Program-made: the position numbers and the translations under genes
DNA from: Salana multivorans
Lineage (GTDB): Bacteria; Actinomycetota; Actinomycetes; Actinomycetales; Beutenbergiaceae
Assembly: GCF_003751805.1 (NCBI RefSeq)
Contig: NZ_RKHQ01000001.1
Location: forward strand, 1,674,001-1,738,000
Length of the DNA: 64,000 bases
Direction of reading: 5' to 3'
In this document: positions 55,576 through 64,000 of the stretch, piece after piece
How the letters are laid out: the number at the start of each line of letters is the position of its first letter
How positions within the stretch are numbered: position 1 is the first letter of the stretch
Notes under the pieces: model-generated
The model's database searches: none
Told to the model about the DNA's origin: nothing
Seen by the model: the letters and a program-made list of their open reading frames with translations, nothing else

Positions 55576-56285
55576 CCGAGACGACCGAGAACCCGTCCGC
55601 CCAGGAACCCCCCGGTGCTGCTGGGACTGACTCAGCGCCGGGAGCTCGCCCTCGCACACCATTCGGTCACGCCGTAGCCGATCACATCGCGACGCTGCAA
55701 CTCCGGAGCAACGAGGACGTCGCATCAGCGGTTCGAACGATGGCCATCCTGCGCCGGGCCGCAACCGCCTACCCGGGCTCCGTTCCTGACGTCTGGGTCG
55801 ACACGATCGGGCTCGTGCCATCCCGCGCCTTCGACCCGGCACGAGACGAGCCGAGCGCGGCCGAGCTTGCCGCACACCACGCCGTCACGCTGTTCGCGAC
55901 GCACCGGCAGGGACGGGTCAAGCGCGCACACGCTCCGGGCGTCAGGCCTGGTCGTGCCTTCGCGCGCCTCGCCCGCAAGCGCGGGGAGAGGGAGGATGAC
56001 AAGGGCGTTCGTCGGCGCTTCGACGCGATGGTGACGGCCCCGACCGCGGAGGAGTCCGCGCGGCACCTGCGTGGTCTCGTCCAGCTCCTGCGGGCCGAGG
56101 ATCTCGGGCTCGACTACGGGTTGCTCGCCGAGGACCTCGCCGACCTCTGGTCCGTCACCAACCAGGACCGCGCGCGGCTGCGCTGGGCGCGACAGTACAG
56201 CGGACTGCCGCCGTCGTCGTCCGACGACGCGGTCACCACGAACACCAGCAGTGCCACCGACCCGACCTCCGAGGAGTCAGCATGA
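55572..56285 (+). CDS. cse2: Cascade small subunit Cse2 (Cas11)
   Basis: A 237-residue Cse2/CasB subunit; two copies stabilise the non-target strand in the R-loop. Visible blocks are TPFGHAVADHIATLQ, VRTMAILRRA and the helix VTLFATHRQGRVK. The C-terminal ASDDAVTTNTSSATDPTSEES-like tail is disordered (split: SDDAVTTNTSS then ATDPTSEES). It is longer than E. coli Cse2 (160 residues), mostly in the tails. ATGA overlaps both neighbours. Highly basic helices fit nucleic-acid contact. Confidence 0.93.
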   Translation: MTETTENPSAQEPPGAAGTDSAPGARPRTPFGHAVADHIATLQLRSNEDVASAVRTMAILRRAATAYPGSVPDVWVDTIGLVPSRAFDPARDEPSAAELAAHHAVTLFATHRQGRVKRAHAPGVRPGRAFARLARKRGEREDDKGVRRRFDAMVTAPTAEESARHLRGLVQLLRAEDLGLDYGLLAEDLADLWSVTNQDRARLRWARQYSGLPPSSSDDAVTTNTSSATDPTSEESA

Positions 56286-57457
56286 CGACCCGTACCTACC
56301 TCGACGTGCACGTCCTGCAGAGCGTGCCCCCGAGCTGCATCAACCGTGACGACACGGGTAGCCCGAAGTCGGCCGTCTACGGCGGGGTCCGGCGGGCCCG
56401 CGTCTCGTCGCAGGCCTGGAAGCGCGCCACGCGGGAGGCGTTCAAGGATCTGCTCCCGGAGAAGGATCGCGGGGTCCGGACGAAGCGGGTGGTGGAGATG
56501 GTGTCGAGCGGCATCTCTCGATCGCAGACTGGTGCCGGCCTCCAGCGCGAGCAGGTCGAGGAGCTGGCCGTCGCCGTCGTGGCGGCGACCGGGCTCAAGC
56601 TGACGAAGGCGCGCAACAGCGAGCGGCAGGACACGGAGTTCCTCGTCCTCGTCTCTGCGCAGCAGGCGTCGGCCCTGGCGGAGCTCGCAGTCGCGGCGCT
56701 CGAGGCGGCCGGCGATGTCGCGGGAGCGAAGGCGACCCTCGGAACCGCCGAGTCGAAGAAGCAGGCCAAGCGCGTCCTGCAGCAGGGCAACTCCGTCGAT
56801 CTCGCGCTGTTCGGTCGCATGGTCGCCAACGACACGGACCTCAACGTCGACGCGACGTGCCAGGTCGCTCACGCGCTCAGCATCCATGCCGCGGGGACCG
56901 AGTTCGACTACTTCACCGCCGTCGACGACCTCAAGGAGCGCAGCGAGGACGAGGGCTCCGGCGACGGGGATGCGGGCGCCGGGATGATCGGCACCATCGA
57001 GTTCACGTCCGCCACGCTCTACCGGTACGCGACGATCAACGTCGAGGCACTCGTCGCGGCCCTGGGGAGCCGCGAGCTGGCCGAGGAGGGGATCGTGGCA
57101 TTCCTCACGGCGTTCGTGCGCTCGATGCCGACGGGCAAGCAGAACACGTTCGCCAACAACACGCTCCCCGAGGCGGTCGTGGTCTCGCTGCGCGAGGACC
57201 AGGCCGTGTCGTACGTCGGAGCCTTCGAGGAGCCGATCTCCTCGTCGAAGGGATACGCGCTGCTCGGGGCGGCTCGTCTCGCCGAGTTCGCGGGCGAGGT
57301 AGCCGATGCCTACGGTGTGGAGCCCGTGCGGAGCTGGGTCGTCGGTGTCGGTGCGGTCGGTGAGGCGCTCGCCTCCGTCGGGACGCGAGGGTCCTTCGCG
57401 ACGCTCCCGCGCGAGGTCGCGGGGATTGCGGTGGCAAGGGTTGCGGAGCCGGCGTGA
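56282..57457 (+). CDS. cas7e: Cascade backbone subunit Cas7e
   Basis: A 391-residue Cas7e (CasC/Cse4); six copies coat the crRNA. The opening YLDVHVLQSVPPSCINRDD is typical, with the conserved SPKSAVYGGVRRARVSSQ region, the GRMVANDTDLNVDATCQVAH block, and PTGKQNTFANNTLPEAV. An RRM-like fold with thumb loop is expected. Start ATG overlaps the cse2 stop (ATGA), and the stop overlaps cas5e. Cytosolic, part of Cascade. Confidence 0.95.
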   Translation: MTTRTYLDVHVLQSVPPSCINRDDTGSPKSAVYGGVRRARVSSQAWKRATREAFKDLLPEKDRGVRTKRVVEMVSSGISRSQTGAGLQREQVEELAVAVVAATGLKLTKARNSERQDTEFLVLVSAQQASALAELAVAALEAAGDVAGAKATLGTAESKKQAKRVLQQGNSVDLALFGRMVANDTDLNVDATCQVAHALSIHAAGTEFDYFTAVDDLKERSEDEGSGDGDAGAGMIGTIEFTSATLYRYATINVEALVAALGSRELAEEGIVAFLTAFVRSMPTGKQNTFANNTLPEAVVVSLREDQAVSYVGAFEEPISSSKGYALLGAARLAEFAGEVADAYGVEPVRSWVVGVGAVGEALASVGTRGSFATLPREVAGIAVARVAEPA

Positions 57458-58218
57458 CGACGCTGCTGCTCCAGCTTGCGGGTCCGCTGCAGTCATGGGG
57501 GACCGGATCGCGTTTTGCCTACCGGTCGACCGGGCCTGCGCCATCCAAGAGCGCCGTCATCGGGCTCTTGGCCGCCGCCCTGGGCAAGCGACGTTCCGAG
57601 CCGATCGAGGATCTGCTCGAGCTTCGCTTCGGTGTCCGCTGTGACCAGCCCGGTCGGGTCGTCCGTGACTTCCAGACAGCGCGGGCGCTGGACGAGAGCT
57701 ACAGCCTGCCGCTCACCTACCGCTTCTACCTGTCCGACGCGGTGTTCGTCGTCGGTGTGGAGGGAAGGCGTGAGCTGATCGAAGCGCTCGCGGAGGCGCT
57801 GCGCCGGCCGGCGTTTCCGCTGTTCCTCGGTCGGCGGTCGTGCCCCCCGGCGCGCCCGCTGGTCCTTGGCACCACCGATCAGCAGCTGGTACCGGCGCTC
57901 GAGTCGCTTCCCTGGCAGGCAGCGGCTTGGTATCGGCGGACCAAGCCCGCGCAGATGGAGCTGGACCTGATCGTCGATGCTGGGCCCGAGCACCTCGCCA
58001 ACGACACGATGCAAGACGAACCCCTCTCGTTCGATCCGCATCACCGTCGGTACGCGCTGCGCGGCGTGCACCACGGCACGTGCGGCGTCGGCAACCCCGA
58101 CGCGCGGGATCGCCACGACGGCTCGGAGTCGAGCGTCGGCGGTGTGCGCACGGCGAGCACACGTCGTCCGCGTCAGCAGACCTCGCACGACCCGATGGCC
58201 TGGTGGGAGACGAGATGA
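57454..58218 (+). CDS. cas5e: Cascade subunit Cas5e
   Basis: A 254-residue Cas5e (CasD) that holds the 5' handle of the crRNA. The opening LLLQLAGPLQSWGTGSRF and the following RSTGPAPSKSAVIGLLAAAL are family signatures. The C-terminal part (SLPWQAAAWYRRTKP onward) is less conserved and ends in a tail rich in Arg and Ser. GTG start overlaps the cas7e stop, and the stop overlaps the cas6e start. Noncatalytic in type I-E. Confidence 0.94.
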   Translation: MTTLLLQLAGPLQSWGTGSRFAYRSTGPAPSKSAVIGLLAAALGKRRSEPIEDLLELRFGVRCDQPGRVVRDFQTARALDESYSLPLTYRFYLSDAVFVVGVEGRRELIEALAEALRRPAFPLFLGRRSCPPARPLVLGTTDQQLVPALESLPWQAAAWYRRTKPAQMELDLIVDAGPEHLANDTMQDEPLSFDPHHRRYALRGVHHGTCGVGNPDARDRHDGSESSVGGVRTASTRRPRQQTSHDPMAWWETR

Positions 58219-58886
58219 GCCACTTTCTCACCAGGATCGACCTGAATCCCCGTCGACGAGGCACGGCCCGGCTGTTGGCCTCGCCCCATCGGATCCACGG
58301 TGCCGTCAATGCGTGCTTCACGCCTTCGCAGAGGCCGTCGAGGCCGCTGTGGAGGATAGATCGCACGCCCGCCGGGACCCGGCTGTACGTCGTCAGTGAC
58401 GTGGAGCCCGACCCGACGAGCGTGCTGGAGGAGTACGGCTGGCCCCTGGCTGACAGCTGGCGCACAAGGGACTACGCGCCGGTCCTGGAGGCAGTGAGCG
58501 AGGGGGATGTGTTCGCGTTCCGGCTGACCGCGAACCCCGTCCATGACGCGCTGATCCCCCCGCGGCCCGGAAGTGATCGCGGACCGCGGAAGCAGCGTGT
58601 CGCCCACGTGACGGCGACTCAGCAGCTCGAATGGTTCCGCAGCAGGTGTGACGGGTGGGGAGTCATGGTCACGGCACCGGGAACGGGGGTCGAGCTCGTC
58701 GATCGGCGGGTGCTCGAGTTTCCGCGGCAAGGGCGGACCGTCACTGTTGGCACCGCGACGTTCGAGGGTGTGCTGCAGGTCTCCGAGGCCGCCGAGCTGC
58801 GGCGACGCCTCGTCGAGGGGATCGGCCACGCGAAGGCGTACGGCTGCGGCTTGCTCACCCTGGCCCCGGTGTCCGCGGTGCCATGA
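58215..58886 (+). CDS. cas6e: CRISPR RNA endonuclease Cas6e
   Basis: A 223-residue Cas6e (CasE/Cse3) that cuts pre-crRNA at the base of the repeat hairpin. The opening FLTRIDLNPRRRGTARLL precedes HRIHGAVNACF, in which His28 aligns with the catalytic His20 of E. coli. The Gly-rich C-terminal loop is GHAKAYGCGLLTLAP. The ATG at 58215 overlaps cas5e; its substrate hairpin is the repeat stem CCCCGC/GCGGGG found in the downstream array. Stop overlaps cas1. Confidence 0.94.
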   Translation: MSHFLTRIDLNPRRRGTARLLASPHRIHGAVNACFTPSQRPSRPLWRIDRTPAGTRLYVVSDVEPDPTSVLEEYGWPLADSWRTRDYAPVLEAVSEGDVFAFRLTANPVHDALIPPRPGSDRGPRKQRVAHVTATQQLEWFRSRCDGWGVMVTAPGTGVELVDRRVLEFPRQGRTVTVGTATFEGVLQVSEAAELRRRLVEGIGHAKAYGCGLLTLAPVSAVP

Positions 58887-59851
58887 CGATCCCGGGGGCC
58901 CGGCCGCCGTCGCCGTCGGAGCTGGTCCGAGTCGCTGACCGGGTGACGTTCCTGTACGTCGAGCACGCGCTCCTGAGCCGTCAGGACAGTGCGGTCACGA
59001 TCACCTCGGACCGCGGAGTCGTTCACGTCCCGGCGGCACAGCTGACCTGTCTGCTCATCGGTCCAGGCTGTCGGCTCACTCACCACGCCGTCATGCTCCT
59101 CGCGGACTCGGGGAGCACGATCGTCTGGGTCGGTGAGAAGGGGGTGCGGTTCTACGCGGCCGGGCGTGGCCTGTCGAGGTCGAGCAGCCTCCTCGAGGCG
59201 CAGGCCCGCCTCGTCACGAACACGAGGTCACGGCTGGCCGTCGCGAGGGCCATGTACGAGATCCGGTTTCCCGGCGAGGACGTCGCGCGGCTCAGCATGG
59301 AGCAGCTACGCGGGCGGGAGGGCGCTCGGGTCAAGCGGGTCTACCGGGAGCACTCGGACCGGACGGGCATTGCCTGGCAGAGACGTGACTACCGGCCTGA
59401 CGACTTCGACGCCTCCGATGCGGTCAACAAGGCGCTCTCGGCGGCGAACGCCGCGCTCTACGGGGTGGTGCACTCGGTGATCGTCGCGTTGGGCTGCTCG
59501 CCCGGGCTTGGCTTCGTCCACAGCGGAGGCGATCTCGCCTTCGTGCACGACGTCGCTGACCTCTACAAGGCCTACACGTCGATCCCCGTCGCATTCGATG
59601 TTGCCGCCGTCGCGACGGATGCCGACGACATCGGGGCACTTGCTCGACGGATGATGCGTGATGTCCTGGTCGAAGAGCGAGTGCTGGAGCAGTGCGTCCG
59701 CGATGTTCGTCGCCTGCTGGGGGCTTCCCAGGATGATCCGGAAGCCGAGGCCTGGGCCGAGATCGTCGCGCTCTGGGACGGTGGGAGCGGCGTCGTCCCG
59801 GCCGGGGTGAACTACGGTGACGATGGCCCGGGCGGGTTGGTGGACTGGTGA
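58883..59851 (+). CDS. cas1: CRISPR integrase Cas1 (type I-E)
   Basis: A 322-residue Cas1 that with Cas2 inserts new spacers. Catalytic Glu146 (LRGREGARVK), His213 (GFVHSGGD) and Asp226 (HDVADLYK) have exactly the spacing of E. coli Cas1 (E141-H208-D221). The N-terminal beta domain includes ITSDRGVVHVPAAQL. The ATG at 58883 overlaps the cas6e stop; the frame is open upstream, but that part is a shadow. Stop overlaps cas2. Confidence 0.96.
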   Translation: MTIPGARPPSPSELVRVADRVTFLYVEHALLSRQDSAVTITSDRGVVHVPAAQLTCLLIGPGCRLTHHAVMLLADSGSTIVWVGEKGVRFYAAGRGLSRSSSLLEAQARLVTNTRSRLAVARAMYEIRFPGEDVARLSMEQLRGREGARVKRVYREHSDRTGIAWQRRDYRPDDFDASDAVNKALSAANAALYGVVHSVIVALGCSPGLGFVHSGGDLAFVHDVADLYKAYTSIPVAFDVAAVATDADDIGALARRMMRDVLVEERVLEQCVRDVRRLLGASQDDPEAEAWAEIVALWDGGSGVVPAGVNYGDDGPGGLVDW

Positions 59852-60252
59852 CCGTCATCGTCCTGACGGCGGTCCCACCGTCACTGCGCGGAGTGCTGAC
59901 ACGGTGGCTGTTCGAGATCGCGCCGGGGGTGTTCGTCGGGCGGGTCTCAGCTCGTGTTCGGGATCTGCTGTGGGAACGGATCGTCGACGGTGTCGGCCGG
60001 GGGCGAGCGATCCTGGTGCACTCGGCACGGAACGAGCAGAGGTTGGCGTTCCGGGTCCACGGGCACGACTGGAAGCCGGTGGACTTCGACGGCCTCATGC
60101 TGATGGAACGCCCCGACGGGTCCGGGGCAGGAGCGTCGAGGACGTTGGGTGGCGGAGCGGGGTCGGTACAGGTCGAGCCGGTGCGCGCGGACGGGGCTGC
60201 CCGGGCCCCGCGGAACTGGAGCCACGCGGCGCGGCGGTTACGAGGGCGCTAG
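59848..60252 (+). CDS. cas2: CRISPR adaptation protein Cas2e
   Basis: A 134-residue Cas2e, the scaffold dimer of the Cas1-Cas2 integrase. The core is VIVLTAVPPSLRGVLTRWLF, then GVFVGRVSARVRDLLWERI and EQRLAFRVHGHDW. The C-terminal 45 residues (Gly/Ala-rich, then NWSHAARRLRGR) are a longer tail than in E. coli. The GTG start overlaps cas1. Only 85 bases separate its stop from the first, degenerate CRISPR repeat. Confidence 0.94.
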   Translation: MTVIVLTAVPPSLRGVLTRWLFEIAPGVFVGRVSARVRDLLWERIVDGVGRGRAILVHSARNEQRLAFRVHGHDWKPVDFDGLMLMERPDGSGAGASRTLGGGAGSVQVEPVRADGAARAPRNWSHAARRLRGR

Positions 60253-60337
60253 GGCTCGGTCCGGGGTGCAGGAGCACTGCGGGAGTGCGATCAGCCGGCT
60301 GGGCATCGCGCTGGCCGGCAACAGCGAGGTCGGGGAG

Positions 60338-63300
60338 GGATCATTCCCGCATACGCGGGGAGCACACGTGACGGAGCGGCACCATCGCCACCCACGAGGA
60401 CCATCCCCGCATACGCGGGGAGCACAACATCGAGCAGCTCCGGATGCTCGCACAGTGGGGACCATCCCCGCATACGCGGGGAGCACCCTGGGTGCCGCGC
60501 GAACGCCGCGATCGCATCGGGACCATCCCCGCATACGCGGGGAGCACGCGCACGAGTAGGGGGCGGGTGTGGTCATGGTGGGACCATCCCCGCATACGCG
60601 GGGAGCGCAAGTCCGACCAGGGCGAGTCGGTCGGGCGAGTGGGACCATCCCCGCATACGCGGGGAGCACCGTGCTTCCCACTCGGGCACCCACCGGACGG
60701 ACGGACCATCCCCGCATACGCGGGGAGCACGCTGTGTCGGCCTTCTGCTGCTCGCGCAGGTCGGGACCATCCCCGCATACGCGGGGAGCACGCTGTGTCG
60801 GCCTTCTGCTGCTCGCGCAGGTCGGGACCATCCCCGCATACGCGGGGAGCACGCTGTGTCGGCCTTCTGCTGCTCGCGCAGGTCGGGACCATCCCCGCAT
60901 ACGCGGGGAGCGCAACCGCCTACGCCCCGACACCTACTGGCACGGGACCATCCCCGCATACGCGGGGAGCACATCCACACCTCCCGCGCGCCCGCGGCCA
61001 GCAGGGGACCATCCCCGCATACGCGGGGAGCACACACGCATCAGGGCCTCCTACGGCTCGGGGCTCGGACCATCCCCGCATACGCGGGGAGCACGAGACG
61101 ACCCTCATTCCGGCGCGCGCGACGAAGGGACCATCCCCGCATACGCGGGGAGCACCTCGGCCTCCAGCGTCGCGATAGCCTGCGCGAACGGACCATCCCC
61201 GCATACGCGGGGAACACGCCTGGTTCACGGACCGCGGCATCAACCCCCAGGGACCATCCCCGCATACGCGGGGAGCACGAGCGTTCGGTCTCCGGCGACG
61301 GCGTTCACGTCGGACCATCCCCGCATACGCGGGGAGCACAGCCGGTTCCCGGCGGCCCAGCATCCGGTGTCGGGACCATCCCCGCATACGCGGGGAGCAC
61401 CTCGGCCTCCAGCGTCGCGATAGCCTGCGCGAACGGACCATCCCCGCATACGCGGGGAGCACGAGCGAACCTCTGGAGGTCGGCCGTGTCCCGACGGACC
61501 ATCCCCGCATACGCGGGGAGCACGTCCCGTCGACGATCTCCTGGAGGGCGGAGAGCGGACCATCCCTGCATACGCGGGGAGCACACGCGCAAGTCGGCGC
61601 GGGTGGCGATCGTGCGGGGACCATCCCCGCATACGCGGGGAGCACGATCGGACCCTGCGCCGCGTCCTCGACTCCGGGGGACCATCCCCGCATACGCGGG
61701 GAGCACACGAGGAGCCCACCAAGGACCACCAACCACTTCGGACCATCCCCGGTGAGCGTGCGCTGCTGGAAGAAGGGACCATCCCCGCATACGCGGGGAA
61801 CACCGCGACGCCGCCGTCACCCCCCGCGCGACCGACGGACCATCCCCGCATACGCGGGGAGCACCGATCGCGGTGAGCGCCTGGAGACGTCGTCGGCGGA
61901 CCATCCCCGCATACACGGGGAGCACGGCGCCTCGGTCGCGGTGAGTGCCGCGCGCCCGGGACCATCCCCGCATACGCGGGGAGCACGCGCTCAAGCCGAG
62001 AGCGGTGGTCCTGCGCGGGGGACCATCCCCGCATTCGCGGGGAGCACGACGTCGTCCGGGTCGGCGGCCACGGCGCGGCGGCACCATCCCCGCATTCGCG
62101 GGGAGCACGGTCCGCCCCGACGCCCTCACTTCCTCCGCCCCGGACCATCCCCGCATTCGCGGGGAGCGCTCCCCGAGGGACACGCCAGCGAGCAGCTCGC
62201 GCGGACCATCCCCGCATTCGCGGGGAGCACCGAGGACGGACGAGCTACGAGCGCGTCCCCGCCGGACCATCCCCGCATTCGCGGGGAGCACACACTTCCA
62301 CGCGTCCATGCTGATCGCGGGTGGGGACCATCCCCGCATACGCGGGGAGCACTCCAGGCACCCCGGGCACAGCTCCGGCTCCGGCGGACCATCCCCGCAT
62401 ACGCGGGGAGCACGGACGAGAGCTTCCGAGTCCAGGCCATCAGAGCGGACCATCCCCGCATACGCGGGGAGCACACCGGCGAGCAAGTGTCGTTCGACGC
62501 GGGCCCGGGACCATCCCCGCATTCGCGGGGAGCACCTCGGCCGCATGCTCGTCAAGGGCGACGATGGCGGACCATCCCCGCATTCGCGGGGAGCACGCTC
62601 CGCCCGGGGGGTGACTCGTGAGCCTGCTGGGACCATCCCCGCATTCGCGGGGAGCACCTCGTGATGCCGCGCGAGACGGGTCTGTACCGGGGACCATCCC
62701 CGCATTCGCGGGGAGCACGACTGGGCGTCGGCGATGTCGCTGGACGTCGAGGGACCATCCCCGCATTCGCGGGGAGCACGGGACGGACTCGCCCGATCCC
62801 ATGAGGACGTCGGGACCATCCCCGCATTCGCGGGGAGCACCCGTGGGTTGGCGACCGGTTCTCGTCCGAGGTGGGACCATCCCCGCATTCGCGGGGAGCA
62901 CAGGTAGCTGTCGGCGGTGTCGCCGGTCGCGAGCGGACCATCCCCGCATTCGCGGGGAGCACGACCCTCGACGTGGGCGCGATGCCCGCATGGAGGGACC
63001 ATCCCCGCATTCGCGGGGAGCACCAGATGTCGCCGCGCCGGATCCCCGCCACGCCCGGACCATCCCCGCATTCGCGGGGAGCACACCGCCGGCAACACGA
63101 GCCGCGTCCTCCACCAGGGACCATCCCCGCATTCGCGGGGAGCACGCTTCCGCGACGGCGTTGAGAAGCTTGGTGGTGGGACCATCCCCGCATTCGCGGG
63201 GAGCACTGTCGTAGTGCTTCCAGTGCCTCATCATCGCAGGGACCATCCCCGCATTCGCGGGGAGCACTCGGGGGCGAGCGGGTTCGCCTCCTTCCGCGCC

Positions 63301-63998
63301 GGACCATCCCCGCATTCGCGGGGAGCACGACATGTGCACATTCCTGTCGTCGACGGCGCCGGGACCATCCCCGCATTCGCGGGGAGCACAGATGCAGGAC
63401 GTTGCTCGACATGCGTGCAACGGGACCATCCCCGCATTCGCGGGGAGCACTGGGGCAGGAGCGCGGCCTCGCGGGCGACGGCGGGACCATCCCCGCATTC
63501 GCGGGGAGCACTCGGGGTCGGTCGGCGGGGTGTTGGGCCAGGTGGGACCATCCCCGCATTCGCGGGGAGCACCGTGTCCGGATCCGGATGATGTGGGCCG
63601 GCGTCGGACCATCCCCGCATTCGCGGGGAGCACGGCGACGGCCACCGCGAGTGCTGGGGCGAGGCGGGACCATCCCCGCATTCGCGGGGAGCACCGCTTC
63701 GCCCGGCGGATCTCCAGGTCGACGACCGGACCATCCCCGCATTCGCGGGGAGCACGCCCACACGCTTAAGGCGCTCGTCCGGCCAATGGGACCATCCCCG
63801 CATTCGCGGGGAGCACTCCCTTGGCCCACCCCAGCACGTCGTCCCCGACGGACCATCCCCGCATTCGCGGGGAGCACCCGAGCCAGCGGATCTGGTCCGA
63901 CGTCGGGTGCGGACCATCCCCGCATTCGCGGGGAGCACGCCGGTGAGCCCGCGAGAGTCGGTGTAGGTGAGGACCATCCCCGCATTCGCGGGGAGCAC
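60338..63998. CRISPR. Type I-E CRISPR array, at least 61 repeats, continuing past the window
   Basis: Repeats of 28 bases begin GGACCATCCCCG and end CGGGGAGCAC, at a period of about 61 (spacers mostly 33; also 31, 32 and 34). I count 61 repeat starts, including the degenerate one at 60338 (GGATCATTCC) and one cut short at 61740. The last full repeat is 63971-63998, and the array goes on. Read on the minus strand the repeat starts GTGCTCCCCGC and ends GGGGATGGTCC, the usual I-E transcript sense with a 5' handle ending GGTCC. crRNA is thus probably made leftward, toward cas2. Confidence 0.97.
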
Positions 63999-64000
63999 AG

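Noticed and set aside
60253-60337. The 85 bases between cas2 and the first repeat as the CRISPR leader
   Set aside because: The interval is short, GC-rich and without an outward promoter, and the adjacent repeat is degenerate. It looks like the trailer end.
60444-63985. Many long open frames on both strands across the CRISPR array, with repeated CSPRMRGWS- or DHPRIRGEH-like peptides
   Set aside because: They are translations of the 28-base repeats. The 61-base period rotates the frame and leaves few stops. No ribosome sites or protein-like composition.

Overview
The window is very GC-rich DNA with strong codon bias and many GTG starts. It carries sugar-degradation loci, sortase E-type (LAxTG) surface anchoring and a guanidine-III riboswitch. 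This fits an actinobacterium of the Micrococcales, probably Cellulomonadaceae or Promicromonosporaceae. The family assignment is inferred from gene content, not from a marker gene.

Layout. 1-8697: a rightward glycoside hydrolase cluster (the end of a six-hairpin glycosidase, a GH36-like alpha-galactosidase, a GH3 beta-glucosidase and a GH2 beta-galactosidase). 8725-15387: two VOC proteins, a DUF4914 PEPCK-like protein, a guanidinium exporter behind a guanidine-III riboswitch, another VOC protein, an HTH/PIN toxin-antitoxin-like pair and a CAP-domain lipoprotein. 15551-18230: an MFS exporter and PPK2. 18394-21610: a three-gene flavin electron-transfer operon (FMN-binding lipoprotein, ApbE, and an NqrB/RnfD-like membrane protein fused to a flavin/NAD reductase). 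21838-23355: a ProA-like aldehyde dehydrogenase. 23454-25725: a persulfide/CoA-disulfide operon with its own CstR-like repressor and operator.

25773-36116 is an alpha-glucan locus. A solute-binding protein, two permeases and a GH13 alpha-glucosidase run leftward. A second GH13 enzyme, a LacI regulator and a GH31 enzyme run rightward. The two arms share a 384-base control region with two copies of a palindromic ACCGGT operator. 36222-44979 holds a CopC-like protein, two hypothetical exported proteins, a metallo-hydrolase, a membrane phosphodiesterase, thymidine kinase, a small membrane protein and NAD synthetase. 45252-48071 is a large secreted, calcium-repeat, sortase-anchored protein, followed by a LuxR-type regulator with a degenerate P-loop.

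50936-64000 is a complete type I-E CRISPR-Cas locus (cas3, cas8e, cse2, cas7e, cas5e, cas6e, cas1, cas2e). Behind it is an array of at least 61 repeats that runs off the window. Repeat orientation and the degenerate repeat next to cas2 indicate that the array is transcribed toward the cas genes, so its leader should lie beyond base 64000. The array also shows a repeat-sequence switch, duplicated spacers and an internal deletion.

I found no clearly new multi-gene system. The most interesting items are the inverted I-E array, the flavin-based extracellular electron-transfer operon, the CstR-controlled operon with a probable leaderless start, and the regulator/surface-protein pair beside the CRISPR locus. 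No tRNA or rRNA gene was seen.
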